Of a stretch of 7,714 bases of DNA, positions 1-6,007 are shown one piece after another (position 1 is the stretch's first letter; the number at the start of each line of letters is the position of its first letter). The position numbers and the translations under genes are program-made. The DNA comes from Bacteroidales bacterium (GTDB taxonomy: Bacteria > Bacteroidota > Bacteroidia > Bacteroidales > Porphyromonadaceae). The stretch lies in contig SFHG01000066.1 of NCBI GenBank assembly GCA_004555765.1, positions 1-7,714 on the forward strand, written 5' to 3'. Below the pieces are notes generated by a model that made no database searches, was not told the DNA's origin, and saw nothing but the letters and a program-made list of their open reading frames with translations.

Positions 1-71
1 AGGAAGAGTGCCATCAAAATGGCACACATCTTCCCCACACATAAACGGGAATTGTGTGTGATTACATTCAT
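1..71 (-). CDS. 5' fragment of a putative secreted protein (partial, runs off left edge)
   Basis: On the minus strand an ATG at 71-69 opens a frame that stays open to the window edge. The peptide begins MNVITHNSR, has a Lys at residue 14 and then a hydrophobic run (MCAILMALFL). This fits the n- and h-regions of a Sec signal peptide, so the product may be an exported or surface protein. The same start lies in the right repeat arm, so the window has two diverging copies of this 5' end. Fewer than 25 codons are visible and the family cannot be named. It could be a chance ORF; an open frame of this length proves little on its own. Confidence 0.4.
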   Translation of the reverse strand, partial: MNVITHNSRLCVGKMCAILMALF

Positions 72-270
72 GTTGGTTTGCCAAACAAATTGTGATTAGG
101 AAATGGTCTTTAGCATTTAAATTTTCAAGTAGGATGAAGCCGAGATTAAGACAGCCGATACATCCAAGGTTTTTCTAAACGCGACTAAAGTTACAAAATA
201 ACTTGGAGTTAGCCTTGGTAGCTTAAAAGATTAGTACGGGATTATTGTCATTGCGTCCTATGGCACAAAA
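6..270. repeat. Left arm of 265-bp near-perfect inverted repeat
   Basis: This segment is the reverse complement of 7450-7714, with position i pairing with 7720-i. I found only three mismatches, at left positions 100, 184 and 221. The inner boundary is sharp: similarity stops at 270/7450. The outer boundary is not visible, because the right arm runs to the last base of the window. Each arm contains about 200 bp of AT-rich non-coding DNA followed by the start of an outward-reading ORF. A 7-bp hairpin (GTGCCAT/ATGGCAC) lies at 8-25, and ATGGCAC recurs near the inner end at 260-266. Such similarity implies recent duplication or ongoing gene conversion. Confidence 0.97.
186..193 (-). promoter_or_regulatory. 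Possible -7 element for the left outward ORF
   Basis: The minus strand reads TAACTTTA, one base from the Bacteroidetes -7 consensus TAnnTTTG, about 115 bp upstream of the outward ATG. No clear -33 TTG is found at the expected spacing, so this is weak. The same octamer is preserved in the right arm. Confidence 0.2.
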
Positions 271-315
271 GTACATTCCGGTGTCCGGGACTCCTTCTAT
301 TCGGCAGTTTCTTGG

Positions 316-323
316 TAATTTTG
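316..323 (+). promoter_or_regulatory. Possible -7 promoter element for the leader and hemerythrin operon
   Basis: TAATTTTG matches the Bacteroidetes -7 consensus TAnnTTTG exactly. Transcription would start near 329-332, just before the run of complementary segments at 334-546, so the structured region would form the 5' part of the transcript. A -33 TTG at the usual 19-21 bp distance is not evident, which lowers confidence. Confidence 0.35.
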
Positions 324-329
324 GCAGTA

Positions 330-546
330 GTAAGGTTGGTTGAGCCCCTTGAAAGAGGGTTCGGACACGAAAAAATGTCGGTTTTTCGTGTGAGACTTTG
401 CAGAATGCCTCAGATGCAAGACACTGAGGCTGAGGGCGGCGGGAGTATACTCACTGTACACGACCAAGCCCGAATGCCGATAGTAACGCAGCAGATGGGG
501 TGTTATGCAAAGGTCTTAAGTTCGGGCTTTATTTCCCCTGCCGCCT
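330..546 (+). ncRNA. Candidate structured RNA leader (class not assigned)
   Basis: The stretch between the left repeat and the hemerythrin gene is dense in complementary segments. Seen directly: a perfect 10-bp hairpin at 365-374/382-391; a 7-bp hairpin at 407-413/424-430; the palindrome GAGTATACTC at 443-452; a possible closing stem TTGGTT/GACCAA at 336-341/462-467; AAGCCCGAA at 466-474 with perfect complement TTCGGGCTT at 521-529, followed by TATTT; and an outer stem 435-443/537-545 (nine pairs, one G-U). The last two are nested, and the 466-474 segment overlaps the possible closing stem, so two alternative folds can be drawn. This would suit a cis-acting leader of the downstream operon or a free small RNA. 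Some pieces (GACACTG, GGCGGGAG, AAGCCCGAA, TGCC) recall cobalamin riboswitch core elements in order, but invariant bases are missing. Confidence 0.4.
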
Positions 547-586
547 TGCTTCCCCTAAAACACACGTAACCCTATGCCGCTTTTTT

Positions 587-1306
587 ATGATACCCAAAAG
601 TCACTACACCCCCGCCTCCAAGATGGCCGATCTCTTGAGCGACCACTTCAATATCTTTCTCCTCTTCTTTAACCTCGGAATGCATCTCGGCATTGCAGAA
701 AAGACGGTGGAGGAGGTCTGCAAGGAGCAGCACATCGACCTCGACAGTTTTCTCTCCCTTGTCCGATTCATTCTCGAAGAGGACGGCAGGACATCTCCGG
801 CTTCCATAGCCTCCCTCGATCTCTCACTCATCATCCGCTTTCTCCGCAATTCGCACACCTATTTCTTAGACTACCGGCTCCCGCAAATCGGTGCCAAGAT
901 GGACGAGACACTCAAAGGAGCCTCGCGCGAAGTCAAGGTTGTCATCAGGCGCTTTTTTGACGAATACTCCGAAGAGGTACACCGCCACATGGACTACGAA
1001 AACGATATCGTTTTTCCCTATGTCAGCGGACTGCTCGAAGGGAACCCCGGCAAAAATTACTCCATCTCCATATTTGAAAAGAAACACGACCAAGTGGAGA
1101 TGAAGATGCTCGAACTCAAAAAGATACTCATCAAATACTACACAGGAGACTTCAATCCCGACCTCAGCAATCTGCTTCACGAACTCTATGCCTGCGGCCA
1201 AGAGCTCCGCACGCACAACGACATTGAAGACCGGCTCTTTATCCCCGCCATTCAGCACCTCGAGAAAGAGCTGCTTAGTGGCACTCCTCAGGATACGAGA
1301 CTATGA
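587..1306 (+). CDS. Hemerythrin-domain di-iron protein, YtfE/RIC/ScdA-like
   Basis: The product is 239 residues, close to E. coli YtfE (220). All six expected di-iron ligands can be placed with YtfE-like spacing: His90, His134 and Glu138 (HMDYE), His167, His210 and Glu214 (HNDIE). The family is linked to repair of iron-sulfur clusters, nitric oxide and oxidative stress, or to iron/oxygen sensing; it acts in the cytoplasm. Residues 13-65 resemble the N-terminal ScdA domain, but the Cys-Cys pair found there in ScdA/YtfE is replaced by Gly-Met. I chose the ATG at 587 because homologues begin shortly before the YTP..KM..L motif; the frame is open to an ATG at 500, but those 29 extra residues lie in the candidate leader. 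Its TGA overlaps the next gene's ATG (ATGA at 1303-1306), indicating translational coupling. Confidence 0.88.
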   Translation: MIPKSHYTPASKMADLLSDHFNIFLLFFNLGMHLGIAEKTVEEVCKEQHIDLDSFLSLVRFILEEDGRTSPASIASLDLSLIIRFLRNSHTYFLDYRLPQIGAKMDETLKGASREVKVVIRRFFDEYSEEVHRHMDYENDIVFPYVSGLLEGNPGKNYSISIFEKKHDQVEMKMLELKKILIKYYTGDFNPDLSNLLHELYACGQELRTHNDIEDRLFIPAIQHLEKELLSGTPQDTRL

Positions 1307-1902
1307 AAACTAACCTTACCGTACTGTCCGCCCTTCCCTACAAAGGAGCCTCTGCCGCCATCCGCGAAGCCCTTCCGCAGCTTTCCGCCACCGACAGGAT
1401 TGTACTCCGGGAGACGGACGATTTCTATAACCTCAAGACCATAATTAGGGAGACGGATCCCGCCCTCGTCGTCACTTCACCTATCCTCATCAGCGATCCC
1501 CTTCTACCGCTTTTCAAAGAGGAGGTTCAGATGCAGGGTATCAAATACGCGGCTTGTTGCATCACCACGGCCGAAACGGAGTATCTCAAAAACTACGACG
1601 CCAAGCTCACGCTCTCCGAGAGTGCCGGCGACATCGCCCAAACCATCGAAGAACTGCTTGCCGGAAACGATGGCGAAGACGAAGCGGAGGAAACCCTCAC
1701 CGCACGCGAGAAAGAGGTCATCATCTATGTCGTAAAGGGGCTTACCAATAAGGAAATCGCCGCACAACTCTTCATCTCCACGCACACCGTCATCACCCAC
1801 CGCAAAAACATCGCCCGGAAGCTCGATATCCACTCTCCCGCAGGTCTCACCGTCTATGCCATCATGAATAAGCTCGTCGACCTCGAAGACATCGGAGCCT
1901 GA
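1303..1902 (+). CDS. LuxR-family transcriptional regulator with degenerate receiver domain
   Basis: The product has 199 residues. The C-terminal part (about 131-190) is a clear LuxR/NarL helix-turn-helix: LTAREKEVI, then GLTNKEIAAQLFIS, then THRKNIARKL. Residues 1-119 have the length and secondary-structure pattern of a response-regulator receiver, but the strand that should end in the phospho-acceptor Asp reads ALVVTSPI, so phosphorylation as in a normal two-component system is unlikely. Cys85-Cys86 are adjacent and could matter for redox sensing, which is speculation. An acidic linker (121-130) joins the domains. The 4-bp start/stop overlap with the hemerythrin gene suggests that protein is its sensory partner. 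The arrangement recalls the LuxR-type regulator CdhR (PG1237) of Porphyromonas gingivalis, which controls hemin and community genes; orthology is my inference from memory and untested. Confidence 0.88.
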   Translation: MKTNLTVLSALPYKGASAAIREALPQLSATDRIVLRETDDFYNLKTIIRETDPALVVTSPILISDPLLPLFKEEVQMQGIKYAACCITTAETEYLKNYDAKLTLSESAGDIAQTIEELLAGNDGEDEAEETLTAREKEVIIYVVKGLTNKEIAAQLFISTHTVITHRKNIARKLDIHSPAGLTVYAIMNKLVDLEDIGA

Positions 1903-1928
1903 CTTAGAGGGGTACAGGTCGAAAAAAG

Positions 1929-1988
1929 TTTTTCGGTTAGGCCCGGAAATAAAAAAGATACAGACCAAAAATTTTGTCTCGGTCCGTA
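1929..1988 (+). repeat. Diverged copy A of a 60-bp hairpin repeat, possible terminator
   Basis: This stretch 27 bp after the luxR-type gene matches the minus strand of 7336-7395: TTTTTCGGT, then exactly 19 unrelated bases, then GATACAGACC, then a 20-base tail with about two-thirds identity (CGGT and CG conserved). GGGTAC at 1910-1915 can also pair with GTACCC at 1986-1991, closing the whole region as one large hairpin. Its position just downstream of a stop codon suggests a role in transcript 3' ends. Confidence 0.4.
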
Positions 1989-2044
1989 CCCTGTTTAGTT
2001 GGCAGTTCGGAGACACAGGGCTCATCCTCCGCAGAGATTGCGAA

Positions 2045-2069
2045 GGGAAAAGGGGCGCGGGGGACGCCC
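2045..2069 (-). terminator. Possible terminator for the minus-strand acyltransferase transcript
   Basis: Read on the minus strand, GGGCG and CGCCC (2069-2065 and 2057-2053) form a 5-bp GC stem with a 7-base loop, followed by CTTTTCCC. It lies downstream of the alcohol dehydrogenase remnant and faces the luxR-type gene. The stem is short, so the call is tentative. Confidence 0.3.
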
Positions 2070-2115
2070 TGCACCTCCCTACACACCCCGTCCTGTCCGT
2101 CGGCGAATGAATCAC

Positions 2116-2366
2116 CTACTTGGATAGCGATGGATCCACGATGACGACCGGTTTTATGAGGTCGCGGGGCTTGTCTTTCATTAAAAGGAACACTTCTTTC
2201 CTCTTGCCGAAGCTGTTAAGACGGTGGGTAACGGATCCGAAGATTCTAATCTGCCGGCTTGCACCATTTGGGATAGCTTCTCCATACGAAGACGCCCGCC
2301 GGGCAACAGTCCGCCTTTGATCGTCTTGTGACCCATTCCGACGCCCCTCTCTATACGCAGGATGGC
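2116..2366 (-). pseudogene. Frameshifted 3' remnant of zinc-dependent NAD(P) alcohol dehydrogenase
   Basis: Minus-strand translation from 2366 reads AILRIERGVGMGHKTIKGG, then LLPGGRLRMEKL, which closely matches the C-terminal third of medium-chain secondary alcohol dehydrogenases (Thermoanaerobacter brockii type: ...GMAHKTIKGxLCPGGRLR...). After a DP pair near 2232 the homology jumps to another frame: THRLNSFGK, then FLLMKDKPRDLIKPVVIV, ending at TAG 2118-2116. The shift is explained by one missing base. Further decay is visible: Arg replaces the conserved Trp of the IEWG motif, and KRKEV replaces the usual KIEEA. No N-terminal or catalytic part is present, since the acyltransferase gene occupies the place where it would lie. 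This is a non-functional relic; an intact copy may exist elsewhere. Confidence 0.88.
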
Positions 2367-2367
2367 A

Positions 2368-3231
2368 CTACCGGCCTTGTATCACAGGTCGGAAGGACTC
2401 CGCTTTTTCTCCTCCGTAGAGACGGGGAAAAGTGTAGATCAAGTCGTGCAACTCCGATGCAAAGCTTTTCACGTCCGATCCTACGGGTACTTCCGAGAAG
2501 GGCACTCTCTCGCCCACGTATATCTTGAAGTGTTTGCCCTTTGCTCCTAAAAATTCTTTTGGCAAAAGAACCGTGCCGATGTTGAATTTGATGCCGAGTG
2601 CGGATCTGATCTGCTCTGTGCGGTAAAAACTCTTGCTATTTTGTCCCTCAAAGAAGAGGGGGACGATGTCGCGCTCGTAGCGCCGTGCAAGTTTGGCAAA
2701 GCTTGGCCTCCATTCGCGATCTTCTATGCGTCCGGACTCAGACACACGGCTCACTGCACCGGACGGAAACGTAAGAACTTGCGCGTCGCCCTCAAGAGCC
2801 TCCGCGAGTGACTTCTGGCTATTGCGGGACTGGGATCCGTATTGATTGATGGGGACGAAGACATCCGACATTTGCCAAACCTGCATCAAAAGGTCGGTGA
2901 CCATAACGTGAAACTTCTTGCGGTACAAGTTTCCCAAGACGGCCGTGAGTACAATGCCGTCCGCACCTCCGAGAGGGTGGTTGCAAGCAAAAATAACTCT
3001 TTCGTCCGGGGAAGGCAGACGCTCTTTGCCTACAAGTGTGACGGAGAGACTTAGTGCCTCCAAAAGCCGGTTGGACATATCCACACCGTCCACGTAGTCC
3101 TGAAGTTGCATCAAGCGGTTCAGTTCGTCCTGTCGGACCAACTTCTCAAGGAGACCGAGTACGACCCCGGGTACCCAGCCCTTATATCTATTGCGGACGA
3201 GTGCCCGCACATCAACCAGTTTATTATGCAT
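2368..3231 (-). CDS. PlsC-type acyltransferase, GlsA/OlsA-like
   Basis: The product has 287 residues. Acyltransferase motifs appear in order: the catalytic block NHPLGGADG (His85, Asp91), FPSGAVSR at 155-162 corresponding to the FPEGTRSR acyl-acceptor block, and VPLFFEG at 190-196. The His-to-Asp spacing and the HPLGG form are typical of the group that includes bacterial O-acyltransferases of ornithine and glycine lipids (OlsA, GlsA), rather than the standard 1-acylglycerol-3-phosphate enzyme. It would act at the inner face of the cytoplasmic membrane, transferring a fatty acyl chain from acyl-ACP or acyl-CoA to a lyso-aminolipid or lysophospholipid. No predicted transmembrane helix is obvious. 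The usual partner N-acyltransferase (GlsB/OlsB) is not adjacent. The stop codon abuts the dehydrogenase remnant, so the last few residues (from about 280) may derive from a rearrangement junction. Confidence 0.85.
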   Translation of the reverse strand: MHNKLVDVRALVRNRYKGWVPGVVLGLLEKLVRQDELNRLMQLQDYVDGVDMSNRLLEALSLSVTLVGKERLPSPDERVIFACNHPLGGADGIVLTAVLGNLYRKKFHVMVTDLLMQVWQMSDVFVPINQYGSQSRNSQKSLAEALEGDAQVLTFPSGAVSRVSESGRIEDREWRPSFAKLARRYERDIVPLFFEGQNSKSFYRTEQIRSALGIKFNIGTVLLPKEFLGAKGKHFKIYVGERVPFSEVPVGSDVKSFASELHDLIYTFPRLYGGEKAESFRPVIQGR

Positions 3232-3503
3232 AGCATTTTATCCTAAATGGGAGCTGTACCCGGAAATCGGCACCCGGCTCCACATCTCTAAAGGTACCCA
3301 TTTCTTGATGATGTCGTCGGATTAATCAAGAGACCTCGATTCCGCAGATATGGGGAGCTGAATAGGCATACCCTCCGCTTCTCCCCGCACGAATCAGGAG
3401 GACATAGGACACCGAGCCCTGCATATACTTACACAACGTTGTTCATCCCGGCATATCTATTCTGCTTTTCTTTCAAATGTAACGTGTTAATAATTTTATT
3501 AGG
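3232..3503. other. Intergenic region between divergent acyltransferase and galM transcripts
   Basis: No supported gene is visible on either strand. Short open frames on the minus strand (for example around 3328-3400) match nothing I recognise. A weak stem GGAGC/GCTCC encloses 3250-3281 just upstream of the acyltransferase start, with CCCGG repeated inside it. The rest shows no clear structure. The region must contain the control sites for both directions. Confidence 0.6.
3289..3296 (-). promoter_or_regulatory. Possible -7 element for the acyltransferase gene
   Basis: The minus strand reads TACCTTTA, one base off TAnnTTTG, about 58 bp upstream of the acyltransferase ATG. A -33 TTG at the right spacing is not seen. 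It is the best candidate in this intergenic region for leftward transcription. Confidence 0.3.
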
Positions 3504-3511
3504 TATCTTTG
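3504..3511 (+). promoter_or_regulatory. -7 element of the galactose operon promoter
   Basis: TATCTTTG is an exact fit to the Bacteroidetes sigma-ABfr -7 consensus TAnnTTTG. The upstream stretch is AT-rich (TTAATAATTTTATT), with a partial -33-like GTGTTA near 3484-3489. A start near 3518 would give a 5' leader of about 60 nt that includes the small ORF at 3551-3580. Confidence 0.6.
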
Positions 3512-3550
3512 AGTGCAAATGGGAGGATGACTGAGTCCGTCCTTTTATCT

Positions 3551-3580
3551 ATGGCATCCACATTTTCGACATATTTATGA
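3551..3580 (+). CDS. Nine-codon leader ORF overlapping the galM start
   Basis: ATG at 3551 opens a short frame encoding MASTFSTYL. Its TGA (3578-3580) overlaps the galM ATG (3577-3579) as ATGA, the overlap used for translational coupling. The sequence before its start (TTTTATCTATG) is identical to that before the transporter gene's ATG at 4709, suggesting a genuine initiation context. It could be a leader peptide coupling galM translation to upstream initiation, or a chance ORF. It has no run of codons that would indicate classic attenuation. Confidence 0.3.
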   Translation: MASTFSTYL

Positions 3581-4662
3581 ATAGATACCCACAATCCGAG
3601 ATCTTAAAGGAAGCTGACTTTAGTAAGATTGTTGACGGGAAAGAGGTGAAGCTGATTCGCCTCTCGGATGGTCGCAACTTGCAGGCAGACATCACCAACT
3701 ACGGCGGAAAGATAGTCACTCTCGTCACTCCGGACAGAGACGGCAAACCCGTGGACGTGGTCTTGGGACACGACACATTCGACGATTACTATCGGAGCGA
3801 AGAGCAGTATTTCGGCTCTCTCATCGGGAGATACGGTAACCGCATTGCAGGCGGAGTTTTCAAGATCGACGGAGAAACCTATCGGCTCCACATCAACAAC
3901 GGTCCCAACTCGCTACACGGCGGGGTAAAAGGCTGGAACGCTATGGTCTGGGATATAGAGAAGCAGACGGCAGATTCGCTTGTATTGTCTCTCACTTCGC
4001 CCGATGGGGACGAAGGATTCCCGGGAGAAGTGCACGCTTTAGTGACCTACACCCTCAAGGACGGTGCGCTCGAAATAGCTTACGAAGCAACGACCACCAA
4101 GCCCACGGTGATTAACCTCACCAACCACTCTTACTTCAACCTTAATGGTGAAGGCGATCCCACCGTACACGATCACATCCTCAAGATATACGCCTCGCAT
4201 TACCTACCCACCAATGAGACTGCGATTCCTTTCCGCGAAGCTCCGGCAGAGGTAAAAGGTACGCCTTTCGACTTTCTTGCTCCGCATACGATAGGAGAGA
4301 GGATAGACACAGACATCGACCAACTCTCGTGGGCAAGGGGATACGACCACACGTTCGTCTTGGACAAAGAAGCGGGTGCATACACGCTTGCCGCTTCGTG
4401 CCTCTCTCCGCGGACAGGTATACGCCTTGATGTAATGACCACAGAACCCGGGATGCAGGTCTATACGGGCAATTGGATGAGCGGCAATATGCGTGGCAAA
4501 GGAGACAGCCGGTATCCCGCGCGTTCGGCGGTCTGCTTCGAGACACAGCACTATCCCGACACGCCCAACCGCCCCGATTACCCCTCGGCGGTACTCCGTC
4601 CCGGTGAGACCTTTAGGAGCCGTACCGCTTTCCGCTTCAGTGTGAGCGAGAGCGTAGAGTAA
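3577..4662 (+). CDS. galM: Aldose 1-epimerase (galactose mutarotase)
   Basis: The protein interconverts beta- and alpha-D-galactose so that galactokinase receives the alpha form. At 361 residues it has normal family length and no signal peptide, so it should be cytoplasmic, unlike many secreted Bacteroidetes mutarotases. Family landmarks are present: GRYGNRIAGG (84-93, with substrate-binding Asn88-Arg89), NSLHGG (His114), NLTNHSYFNL with catalytic acid His184, GYDH with Asp257, and CFETQHYPDTPN with catalytic base Glu322. It is the first gene of the operon, followed after 46 bp by the sugar transporter. The ATG at 3577 is used because it overlaps the stop of the leader ORF; no Shine-Dalgarno sequence is seen, as expected for this phylum. 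Confidence 0.96.
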   Translation: MNRYPQSEILKEADFSKIVDGKEVKLIRLSDGRNLQADITNYGGKIVTLVTPDRDGKPVDVVLGHDTFDDYYRSEEQYFGSLIGRYGNRIAGGVFKIDGETYRLHINNGPNSLHGGVKGWNAMVWDIEKQTADSLVLSLTSPDGDEGFPGEVHALVTYTLKDGALEIAYEATTTKPTVINLTNHSYFNLNGEGDPTVHDHILKIYASHYLPTNETAIPFREAPAEVKGTPFDFLAPHTIGERIDTDIDQLSWARGYDHTFVLDKEAGAYTLAASCLSPRTGIRLDVMTTEPGMQVYTGNWMSGNMRGKGDSRYPARSAVCFETQHYPDTPNRPDYPSAVLRPGETFRSRTAFRFSVSESVE

Positions 4663-4708
4663 ACGTTGTACACATTAAGTATTTCTAATCATACAGACCA
4701 TTTTATCT

Positions 4709-5986
4709 ATGAATCAAAAGAAACAGTGGGGTGCGATTATCGTGATGATTGCCCTCTTTGCCATGATTGCCTTCGTGACGAATATCTGTTCGCCTATGGC
4801 GGTCATCGTCAAGAACGATTTCGGCGCCTCTAACGTGCTCGCACAGATTGGGAACTACGGTAACTTTATCGCCTACCTCGTGATGGGCATCCCCGCCGGT
4901 ATGCTTGTGAGCAAATATGGCTACAAAAAGACTGCCCTCATTGGTCTCGTGATCGGGATCATCGGCATCCTCATTCAGTGGGGCAGCGGACACGTGGGCA
5001 AAGAAGCCGCTTTCCTCGTCTACCTTATCGGCGCCTTCGTGGCCGGCTTCACTATGTGCATCCTTAATACGGTCGTGAATCCCATGCTCAATCAGCTCGG
5101 CGGAGGCGGGAACAAAGGCAACCAATTCATCCAGATTGGTGGGGTCTTCAATAGTGCTGCAGCCGTAGCCGCATATATCCTCATGGGTGCGCTTATCGGG
5201 GACGCGACGAAGGCGCACATCTCTGATGCGACTCCCGCGCTGATGATCGCCCTCGGTGTCTTTGTCATAGGCTTCATCGTGATTCTATTCACCCGTATCG
5301 AAGAGCCCGAGCAGGCTCCCGTGGACACTTCGCTCATATCCGGTGCGCTCAAACACCGTCACTTTACGCTTGGTGCCCTTGCGATCTTCCTCTATATGGG
5401 TATCGAAGTCGGTACGCCTACCTATATGATGCAGTACCTCACCGCCACTCCTGAAGCAGGAGGTATGGGTATGGATGCCCAGATCGTGGGACTTATCGTG
5501 GCCGTGTACTGGTTTATGATGCTCATCGGTCGCTTCGTGGGCGGTGTCATCGGCGGAAAAGTGTCTGCCCGCACGCTCATCACGATTGTGGCATCGCTGT
5601 GCGTCGTCCTGGTGCTCGCAGGGATGTTCTCTCCGGAGACCACGACCGTCCAAGTCCCGGGTATCGACTGGGCTAATCTCAGTGTAATCTGGGCAGAAAT
5701 CCCCATCGGGATGTTCTTCTTCCTCCTCGTAGGTCTCACCACGAGCGTGATGTGGGGCGGTATCTTTAACCTCGCAGTCGAAGGTCTCGGTAAGTACACC
5801 GCCATCGCTTCGGGCATCTTTATGACTATGGTTTTTGGGTGCGCGGTGATGCTCGCGATCCAAGGTGCTGTGGCTGATGCTACGAACTATCTCACAAGCT
5901 ACTGGGTAGTCCTCTTCTGCGCAGCATACATTCTCTTTTACGCACTGGTGGGCTCTCGTCACGCTCAGACTGTGTCCAAAAACTAA
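4709..5986 (+). CDS. FHS-family MFS glucose/galactose:H+ symporter
   Basis: The product has 425 residues and about twelve hydrophobic segments (roughly 8-30, 46-68, 75-92, 101-122, 143-163, 177-195, 218-240, 258-281, 287-306, 328-347, 362-386 and 396-415), with a polar loop at 196-217 between the two halves. The GNYGNFIAYLVMGIPAG region in helix 2 and the FNLAVEGLGKYTAIASGIF region in the second half are characteristic of the fucose/galactose/glucose (FucP/GluP-like) branch. It would import galactose or glucose through the inner membrane with protons. The position between galM and galK, 46 and 21 bp away, argues that galactose is the main substrate. Exact specificity cannot be read from the sequence. 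Confidence 0.92.
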   Translation: MNQKKQWGAIIVMIALFAMIAFVTNICSPMAVIVKNDFGASNVLAQIGNYGNFIAYLVMGIPAGMLVSKYGYKKTALIGLVIGIIGILIQWGSGHVGKEAAFLVYLIGAFVAGFTMCILNTVVNPMLNQLGGGGNKGNQFIQIGGVFNSAAAVAAYILMGALIGDATKAHISDATPALMIALGVFVIGFIVILFTRIEEPEQAPVDTSLISGALKHRHFTLGALAIFLYMGIEVGTPTYMMQYLTATPEAGGMGMDAQIVGLIVAVYWFMMLIGRFVGGVIGGKVSARTLITIVASLCVVLVLAGMFSPETTTVQVPGIDWANLSVIWAEIPIGMFFFLLVGLTTSVMWGGIFNLAVEGLGKYTAIASGIFMTMVFGCAVMLAIQGAVADATNYLTSYWVVLFCAAYILFYALVGSRHAQTVSKN

Positions 5987-6007
5987 TTCCAAGCTTTTAT
6001 ACCCAAT

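Noticed and set aside
1..99. Plus-strand open frame ending at 97-99 in the left arm, as a transposase C-terminus
   Set aside because: The 32-residue peptide matches no transposase ending I know, and the opposite strand offers a better start-like reading with a signal-peptide pattern.
424..500. TPP riboswitch suggested by GGCTGAG and AATGCC
   Set aside because: The GGGGTG element at the 5' side and the correctly spaced ACCC and GCGnAGGGA elements are missing, so the fold cannot be built.
312..569. 85-residue ORF on the plus strand over the candidate leader
   Set aside because: Composition is unlike a protein, it starts inside a possible promoter element and spans all the hairpins; the RNA-structure reading explains the region better.
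500..586. Upstream start of the hemerythrin gene at ATG 500
   Set aside because: The added 29 residues have no family resemblance and are encoded by the terminator-like arm of the candidate leader; the start at 587 fits homologues.
1504..2115. 203-residue minus-strand ORF
   Set aside because: It is mostly antisense to the luxR-type gene, and the rest is low-complexity shadow; no domain is recognisable.
5285..5992. 235-residue minus-strand ORF opposite the transporter
   Set aside because: The His/Asp/Glu-rich composition is the antisense of hydrophobic codons; the plus-strand transporter is clear.
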